From Oscillospiraceae bacterium (GTDB lineage Bacteria; Bacillota; Clostridia; Oscillospirales; Ruminococcaceae), in contig JAGZUF010000014.1 in NCBI GenBank assembly GCA_018380115.1, positions 1 to 64,000 of the forward strand: 64,000 bases of DNA, given 5' to 3'. This document shows positions 59,295 through 64,000 of this stretch, in pieces. Both the position numbers and the translations under genes were made by a program. Numbering within the stretch: the first letter of the stretch is position 1; each line of letters starts with the position of its first letter. Under the pieces are notes generated by a model, which was not told the origin of the DNA, did no database searches, and was given only the letters and a program-made list of their open reading frames with translations.

Positions 59295-60233
59295 ATGACG
59301 CAGTTCAGTGTGTCTCTGGACAAAATTGCCCAGCAGCTGAAGCTGGAAGTAGTATATACGCCGAAGGAGCTGAAGGACATCCCCATCTATACGGCGGATG
59401 TGAACCGCCCCGGCCTTCTTTTGACAGGCTATGACGAATATTTTGACCCCACGCGCATCCAAATTTACGGCAACGCAGAGATGGGCTACCTCAGCACTTT
59501 GCAGGAGGCGGAACGGCGCAGCCGCATGCATACGCTGTTTGCCACACGCCCGCCCGCGCTGGTGGTGACACGCAACCTGGCAGTATTCAGCGAAATCATG
59601 GAATTCGCCTCGCAGTATGGCGTGCCGGTGCTTCGCACAGCAGAGAGCACGTCCGGCTTTATGAGCGCGCTTATCAGCATGCTGAATATCGAGCTGGCCC
59701 AGCGCATCACGCGGCATGGCGTCTTAGTGGAGGTGTACGGCGAGGGCATCCTTATTCTGGGCGAGAGCGGCGTGGGCAAAAGCGAGACGGCGGTAGAGCT
59801 TGTCAAGCGCGGCCACCGGCTGATAGCAGACGATGCGGTGGAGCTGCGGCGCGTATCAAACCGCTCTATTCTCGGCACTGCGCCGGAGAATATCCGCCAC
59901 TTTATCGAATTGCGCGGCGTAGGCATCATCAATGTGGCGCGCGTGTTCGGTATCGGCGCCGTAAAAATGAGCCAGGAAGTGGACCTTGTGGTAGAGCTGG
60001 AGCCCTGGGATAAAAAGAAAAGCTATAACCGCACAGGCCTTGAAACGGAGACGGTCGATATCCTCGGCGTGGCGGTGCCCTCCACAGTGATCCCCGTGAT
60101 GCCGGGCCGAAACCTTGCCGTCATTCTGGAAGCGGCGGCCATCAACAACCGCCAGAAAAAAATGGGCTATAATGCCGCGCGGGAGCTGTTTGAAAAGCTT
60201 GGCCTTGAAAACGACATTGAGGCGCCGCTGTAA
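59295..60233 (+). CDS. hprK: HPr kinase/phosphorylase
   Basis: A protein of 312 residues. It phosphorylates HPr on Ser46 and removes the phosphate, and so controls carbon catabolite repression. The P-loop GESGVGKSE lies near residue 155-163, with IADDAVELRR after it and the signature RGVGIINVARVFG near 210-222. The N-terminal DRTGG-like domain is complete. GAGGAAGGAG precedes the ATG. First gene of the hprK-php-glk-murB-rapZ-whiA run. Confidence 0.97.
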   Translation: MTQFSVSLDKIAQQLKLEVVYTPKELKDIPIYTADVNRPGLLLTGYDEYFDPTRIQIYGNAEMGYLSTLQEAERRSRMHTLFATRPPALVVTRNLAVFSEIMEFASQYGVPVLRTAESTSGFMSALISMLNIELAQRITRHGVLVEVYGEGILILGESGVGKSETAVELVKRGHRLIADDAVELRRVSNRSILGTAPENIRHFIELRGVGIINVARVFGIGAVKMSQEVDLVVELEPWDKKKSYNRTGLETETVDILGVAVPSTVIPVMPGRNLAVILEAAAINNRQKKMGYNAARELFEKLGLENDIEAPL

Positions 60234-60287
60234 AAGGCGGCAAAAAAACATGCATGAAAAAGAACAGGGGACGGACAGATACATCAT

Positions 60288-61040
60288 ATGGAAATCATAG
60301 CAGACCTTCACACACATACATTGGCCTCCACCCACGCTTTCAACACGGTGACGGAAATGGCACGGGCAGCGTTTGAAATGGGGCACAGGGCCATCGCCAT
60401 CACAGACCACGGCCCAAAAATGCCAGACAGCCCGCATATCTGGCATTTTTACAACCTGATGCGCCTGCCGCAGAAGATAGAAGGGGTGTATCTTCTGCGC
60501 GGCATGGAGGCCAATGTGCTCAACACCCGGGGCGATTTGGATTTTACCCGGCAGGAATTGGAACGCATCCGGCCGGACTGGGTAATCGCCTCCATACACT
60601 CCGACACGCTGGAACCGGGCAGTTATTCTCAGAAGGATTTTGACCGGCTGTGGATGAATATTGCGGAAAACCCATGGGTGGATATGATAGGCCATTCAGA
60701 GACAAACCGATACCGGTATGATTATGACGCCCTTGCGCATATTTTTGCGAAGAACGGCAAAGTGGTGGAGCTGAACGCAAACTCTGTGAACGTGCGCCCG
60801 GGCAGTGAGGAAAACATGAAAGAGCTGGCCCTTGCATGCAAGCGTGCCGGGGCAAGGGTTGCCGTGAATTCCGACGGGCATTCCATCTATCATTTGGGCA
60901 GGGTAGAGCATATTCTGCACCTTCTGCACGAGATAGATTTCCCGCAGGAGCTTGTGGTAAACGCCAGTATGAAGGCGCTGGTGCAGACGCTGAAAGAACA
61001 TAAAAAGCCTGTTGCGGCGATAATGGAGGGTTTGGCATGA
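60288..61040 (+). CDS. PHP-domain phosphatase (YcdX-like)
   Basis: A protein of 250 residues. The PHP metal site is visible: DLHTHTLAS at 6-14, AITDHGP near 38-44, GMEANV, SIHSDT near 102, and HSETNRY and NSDGHS further on. YcdX-like members hydrolyse phosphate monoesters with a trinuclear metal centre. The ribosome site is weak (AGGGGACGG about 18 bases away). The stop overlaps the glucokinase start (ATGA). Substrate unknown. Confidence 0.88.
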   Translation: MEIIADLHTHTLASTHAFNTVTEMARAAFEMGHRAIAITDHGPKMPDSPHIWHFYNLMRLPQKIEGVYLLRGMEANVLNTRGDLDFTRQELERIRPDWVIASIHSDTLEPGSYSQKDFDRLWMNIAENPWVDMIGHSETNRYRYDYDALAHIFAKNGKVVELNANSVNVRPGSEENMKELALACKRAGARVAVNSDGHSIYHLGRVEHILHLLHEIDFPQELVVNASMKALVQTLKEHKKPVAAIMEGLA

Positions 61041-62008
61041 AAAAAATATACAGGATCGGCGTAGACCTTGGCGGCACCAATATTGCCACAGGGCTTGTGG
61101 ATGCAAACGACGTTGTGGTGGATAAGCTGTCCTGCAAAACGGACCTGCCGCGCCCTGCGCACGATTTGGAGCAGGCCATTGCGCAGCAGTGCCGCGCGCT
61201 GGCAGAGAAAAACGGCCTCTCGCCGGAGCAGGATATCGAGTGGGTGGGCATTGGCACGCCCGGCAGTGTGGATTCCTCTACGGGCTATGTGGAATTCAAC
61301 GCCAATTTCAGCTATCACCAGTGGGAACTGAAAAAGGATATGGAGGCGCTTTTGCCCTGCCCAGTATTTGTAGAGAACGACGCGAATGCAGCCGCGTACG
61401 GGGAGTATATCGCCGGAGGCGCCAGAGGCGCGAAAAGCGCTGTGGTCATTACGCTGGGCACAGGGATCGGCAGCGGTATTATCATCAATGGAAAGATTTT
61501 TTCGGGCTATAATTATGCTGGTGCAGAGCTTGGCCATACTGTCATTGTAAAGGGCGGACGCCCGTGCATGTGCGGGCGCCGTGGCTGCTGGGAAAAATAC
61601 GCCAGCGCCCGCGCCCTCAGCGAAGATACCCGCAAAGCCATGGAGCAAAATAAAGATAATATCATGTGGGGCCTCGTGGAAGGCGACCTTGCCCGTGTGA
61701 ATGCCAAAACCGCATTTGACGCAATGCGGGCAGGCGATATTCTGGCAAAGGAAGTGGTGGACACTTTTCTAGAATATGTCGCCTGCGGCATTGTGAATGT
61801 CATCAACATCTTCCAGCCGGAAATTTTGTGCATCGGCGGCGGCATCTCGAAAGAGGGCGACACCCTGCTCAAGCCTCTGCAGGCGTTGGTGGACGAAGAA
61901 GATTTTGCCCGCACGAATGCAGTGCGCACCAAAATCGTCACGGCGAAGCTGTTCAATGATGCGGGCATTGTAGGCGCGGCATGCCTTGGCCGGCAGAACG
62001 CACTGTGA
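61037..62008 (+). CDS. glkA: ROK-family glucokinase
   Basis: A protein of 323 residues. It phosphorylates glucose with ATP. The N-terminal phosphate motif GVDLGGTNIATGLVD, the sugar-binding line FVENDANAAAYGEY, and the ROK zinc motif CMCGRRGCWEKYAS are all present. ATG follows GGAGGG and overlaps the PHP stop. Next to hprK and rapZ, it joins carbon entry to regulation. A fructokinase or regulator role is less likely because no HTH is present. Confidence 0.92.
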   Translation: MKKIYRIGVDLGGTNIATGLVDANDVVVDKLSCKTDLPRPAHDLEQAIAQQCRALAEKNGLSPEQDIEWVGIGTPGSVDSSTGYVEFNANFSYHQWELKKDMEALLPCPVFVENDANAAAYGEYIAGGARGAKSAVVITLGTGIGSGIIINGKIFSGYNYAGAELGHTVIVKGGRPCMCGRRGCWEKYASARALSEDTRKAMEQNKDNIMWGLVEGDLARVNAKTAFDAMRAGDILAKEVVDTFLEYVACGIVNVINIFQPEILCIGGGISKEGDTLLKPLQALVDEEDFARTNAVRTKIVTAKLFNDAGIVGAACLGRQNAL

Positions 62009-62027
62009 AGAAAAGGTGGAGAATGGT

Positions 62028-62933
62028 TTGACATTGTTTGACAAGATTATGGCGCGCTTTGGGCAGATGTCGATTCCAGCGAGGGCGAATGAACCCATGA
62101 GCGCGCATACGACTTTTCGCATTGGCGGGCCGGCGCGTGTGTTCTGCACGCCAAATTCCCAGGTGCAGCTTGCACAGGCTATCATGGCCTGCCGCGAGCT
62201 GGGCCTGCGGTATTATCTTTTGGGGCGCGGCTCAAACGTGTTGTTTGCCGATGAAGGATATGAAGGCGTCGTGATTCAGATTGGCTCCAAGCTGGGGGAT
62301 ATTCAGGTGGACGGCCGTCGAGTGACAGCCGGCGCCGGTGCCCTGCTGGCGCATGTATGTCTGGCGGCGGCAGAGGCCGGCCTTGCGGGGCTGGAGTTTG
62401 CCTATGGCATCCCAGGCTGTGTAGGCGGCGGCGTATATATGAATGCGGGTGCATATGGCGGCGAAATGAAAGATATATTGGAAAATGCAACATTTTTCGA
62501 CGACCAGCTGCGTGAGGTGACCCTTTCCGCGGCGGATCTTCATCTTGGCTACCGCACGTCTGCCTTTGAACTGATGCCATGGTGCATTTTGCGCGCGTCG
62601 TTCCTGCTGGAGCCGGGCAACGCCGATGAGATAAGAGAGCGCATGCGTGATTTTGCCCAGCGCCGTGTAGATAAACAGCCTCTGGATATGCCCAGTGCCG
62701 GCAGTACCTTTAAGCGCCCAAAGGGCGCATACGCAGGCGCGCTGATAGACAAGTGCGGCCTGCGCGGATATGCGGTGGGCGGCGCGGCTATCAGTGAGAA
62801 GCACTGCGGCTTTGTGGTGAATAAAGGCGGCGCCACCTGCGCAGATGTCATTTGCCTGACGGACACTGTGGCAAAGATAGTGAAGGAACAGACGGGATAC
62901 ACCCTGGAAAGGGAAATCCGCGTCGTGCGCTGA
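62028..62933 (+). CDS. murB: UDP-N-acetylenolpyruvoylglucosamine reductase MurB
   Basis: A protein of 301 residues. It makes UDP-MurNAc for peptidoglycan. Family lines: AHTTFRIGGPARVF, LGRGSNVLFADEGYEGVVIQ, EFAYGIPGCVGGGVYMNAGAYGGEM (in outline), the catalytic serine in PSAGSTFKRP and the C-terminal FGL-type glutamate region KEQTGYTLEREIRVV. The start is taken at TTG 62028, with AAGGTGGAG 6 bases before; ATG 62049 is the alternative. It is 19 bases after glk. Confidence 0.95.
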   Translation: MTLFDKIMARFGQMSIPARANEPMSAHTTFRIGGPARVFCTPNSQVQLAQAIMACRELGLRYYLLGRGSNVLFADEGYEGVVIQIGSKLGDIQVDGRRVTAGAGALLAHVCLAAAEAGLAGLEFAYGIPGCVGGGVYMNAGAYGGEMKDILENATFFDDQLREVTLSAADLHLGYRTSAFELMPWCILRASFLLEPGNADEIRERMRDFAQRRVDKQPLDMPSAGSTFKRPKGAYAGALIDKCGLRGYAVGGAAISEKHCGFVVNKGGATCADVICLTDTVAKIVKEQTGYTLEREIRVVR

Positions 62934-62953
62934 AAGGGCTGGATGAACACGGT

Positions 62954-63817
62954 ATGAGAGAACTGCTGATCGTAACAGGGCTTTCCGGTGCGGGAAAGTC
63001 GCTGGCCATGCACGCGCTGGAGGACATCGGCTATTATTGCATCGACAATATTCCGGCCAATCTGCTGGTGCGCCTGCTGGAGTTTGCCGGGCACAGCGAA
63101 CTGCCGCTTGAGCGCGCCGCCATTGTGCTGGACGTGCGCGGCGTGCGCTCCGCGCAGGAGTTTTCCGAGGCGCTGGGGCAGCTGCATGATAAAGGCATTG
63201 CATACCGCCTGCTTTTTTTGGATGCCGGCGACGAAGTGCTGGAGCGCCGCTATAAGGAAACGCGCCGCCGCCACCCGCTGTGCTTGGAGGAAGATATTTC
63301 AACCTCCAGTGCCATCCAGAAGGAAAGGGAAATTCTGGCGCCTGTGTTTGAGACTGCGGACTATCATATTGACACCTCGCTTTTGTCCACCGCCCAGTTA
63401 AAGGACAGGGTTGTGTCTTTATTTGCAAGCTGCACCCGCGACGCTATGGCTCTCACGGTGATGTCGTTCGGGTTCAAATACGGCACCCCGAAGGAGTCGG
63501 ACATCGTGCTGGACGTGCGCTGCCTGCCCAATCCCTTTTATGTGCCGGAGCTGAAGGCAAAGACAGGCTGTGACAAAGAAGTGGCAGATTATGTGATGTC
63601 CTTTCCAGAAGCGCAGGAATTGCTGCGCCGCATCACAGAACTTCTGGATTTTTCTCTTCCGCTTTATGCAAAGGAGGGGAAAAGCCAGCTTATGATAGCC
63701 TTTGGGTGTACGGGCGGCAAGCACCGCTCTATCACGTTTGCCCGGCTTGTGGCCGAGCATCTGTGCGCGCTTGGATATCACCCCAGCGTGCAGCACCGGG
63801 ATATCCGGCGCGCTTGA
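62954..63817 (+). CDS. rapZ: RapZ/YvcJ nucleotide-binding protein
   Basis: A protein of 287 residues. Walker A GLSGAGKS is at residues 9-16, followed by ALEDIGYYCIDNIPANLL, the family hallmark. Further on are DVRCLPNPFYVPELK and the C-terminal GCTGGKHRSI motif. RapZ in enterobacteria controls glmS through small RNAs; in Firmicutes YvcJ binds ATP/GTP and affects competence and cell shape. It stands in the conserved position between murB and whiA. The ribosome site is weak. Confidence 0.96.
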   Translation: MRELLIVTGLSGAGKSLAMHALEDIGYYCIDNIPANLLVRLLEFAGHSELPLERAAIVLDVRGVRSAQEFSEALGQLHDKGIAYRLLFLDAGDEVLERRYKETRRRHPLCLEEDISTSSAIQKEREILAPVFETADYHIDTSLLSTAQLKDRVVSLFASCTRDAMALTVMSFGFKYGTPKESDIVLDVRCLPNPFYVPELKAKTGCDKEVADYVMSFPEAQELLRRITELLDFSLPLYAKEGKSQLMIAFGCTGGKHRSITFARLVAEHLCALGYHPSVQHRDIRRA

Positions 63818-63850
63818 ACCTTCAGCACCCCGCGAGAGGAGGCGGCATCC

Positions 63851-64000
63851 ATGAGCTTTTCCAAGCAGGTGAAGCGCGAGATTATCGCGGCAGAGCTGCC
63901 GCAGAAATGCTGCGCCCGGGCCGCGGCATACGCCGCGGCCTGTTTTTCCGCCTCTTATGGGCCGGGCGGGCTTTGCCTCACTACAGAAATGAGCGCCGTG
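63851..64000 (+). CDS. whiA: sporulation/cell division regulator WhiA (N-terminal part, cut by window end)
   Basis: Only the first 50 codons are in the window: MSFSKQVKREIIAAEL, then a cysteine pair and an alanine-rich stretch. The opening and the place right after rapZ identify WhiA, which combines a LAGLIDADG-like domain with an HTH. GAGAGGAGG precedes the ATG at 63851. The rest lies beyond the right end. Confidence 0.9.
   Translation, partial: MSFSKQVKREIIAAELPQKCCARAAAYAAACFSASYGPGGLCLTTEMSAV

Overview
The window looks like a chromosome segment of a GC-rich, endospore-forming Clostridia species, most likely Oscillospirales (Oscillospiraceae/Ruminococcaceae). The reasons are the gene content (WhiA, YlmC, a GerA/GerB/GerC germinant receptor, CarD, YerC/TrpR-like, an Ile T-box, a Bacillus-type SRP RNA just upstream of dnaX) and the Firmicutes-style gene order (dnaX-ybaB-recR, smpB-ssrA, hprK-php-glk-murB-rapZ-whiA). 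The species cannot be named from the sequence alone. No phage, transposase or CRISPR array was seen.

Layout. 0-9.3 kb: thioredoxin pair, a DUF1836 regulator, tRNA-Ala(GGC), a small TasA-like/SipW-like cassette followed by a heavily structured intergenic stretch, a HAD hydrolase, YlmC, an LtaS-type sulfatase, then rpsB-tsf behind a structured leader. 9.4-14.8 kb: YerC and a complete branched-chain amino-acid ABC transporter (SBP, LivH, LivM, LivG, LivF). 14.8-21.3 kb: a P-loop ATPase, family-4 uracil-DNA glycosylase, PduL, DUF1848, a PF06541 membrane protein (probable CTG start) and a membrane-linked GDPD. 21.6-29.3 kb: CarD with a leader terminator, PNP, agmatinase, T-box-controlled IleRS, an AraC/GyrI-type regulator and an AAC(6')-like acetyltransferase. 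29.4-33.5 kb: SRP RNA, dnaX, ybaB, recR, smpB, tmRNA.

34-45.3 kb is an accessory catabolic block placed between ssrA and nrdR. It holds two operons, each read away from its own regulator. The first is LysR-controlled: MtaA/UroD-like methyltransferase, UPF0597/L-cysteine-desulfidase-like enzyme, iron alcohol dehydrogenase and YkvI-like transporter. The second is LacI-controlled: aldo/keto reductase, MFS transporter and GntP-type permease. Its right half is visibly AT-richer than the rest. This is the best candidate for an undescribed pathway; the substrate cannot be read from the sequence.

45.3-52 kb: nrdR, DUF4363 and DUF421 proteins, a ger operon, and a PadR plus DUF1700/DUF4097 repeat-protein pair. 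52-59 kb: an alpha/beta hydrolase, a MarR/flavin-iron-sulfur enoate-reductase-type operon with a clear operator, an FAD oxidoreductase and a GT4 glycosyltransferase. 59.2-64 kb: hprK, PHP phosphatase, glucokinase, murB, rapZ and the start of whiA, which joins carbon regulation with wall synthesis.

Many genes overlap by ATGA or sit within 30 bases of each other, so operons are easy to follow. Several promoters share the extended -10 form GTGCTATAAT.
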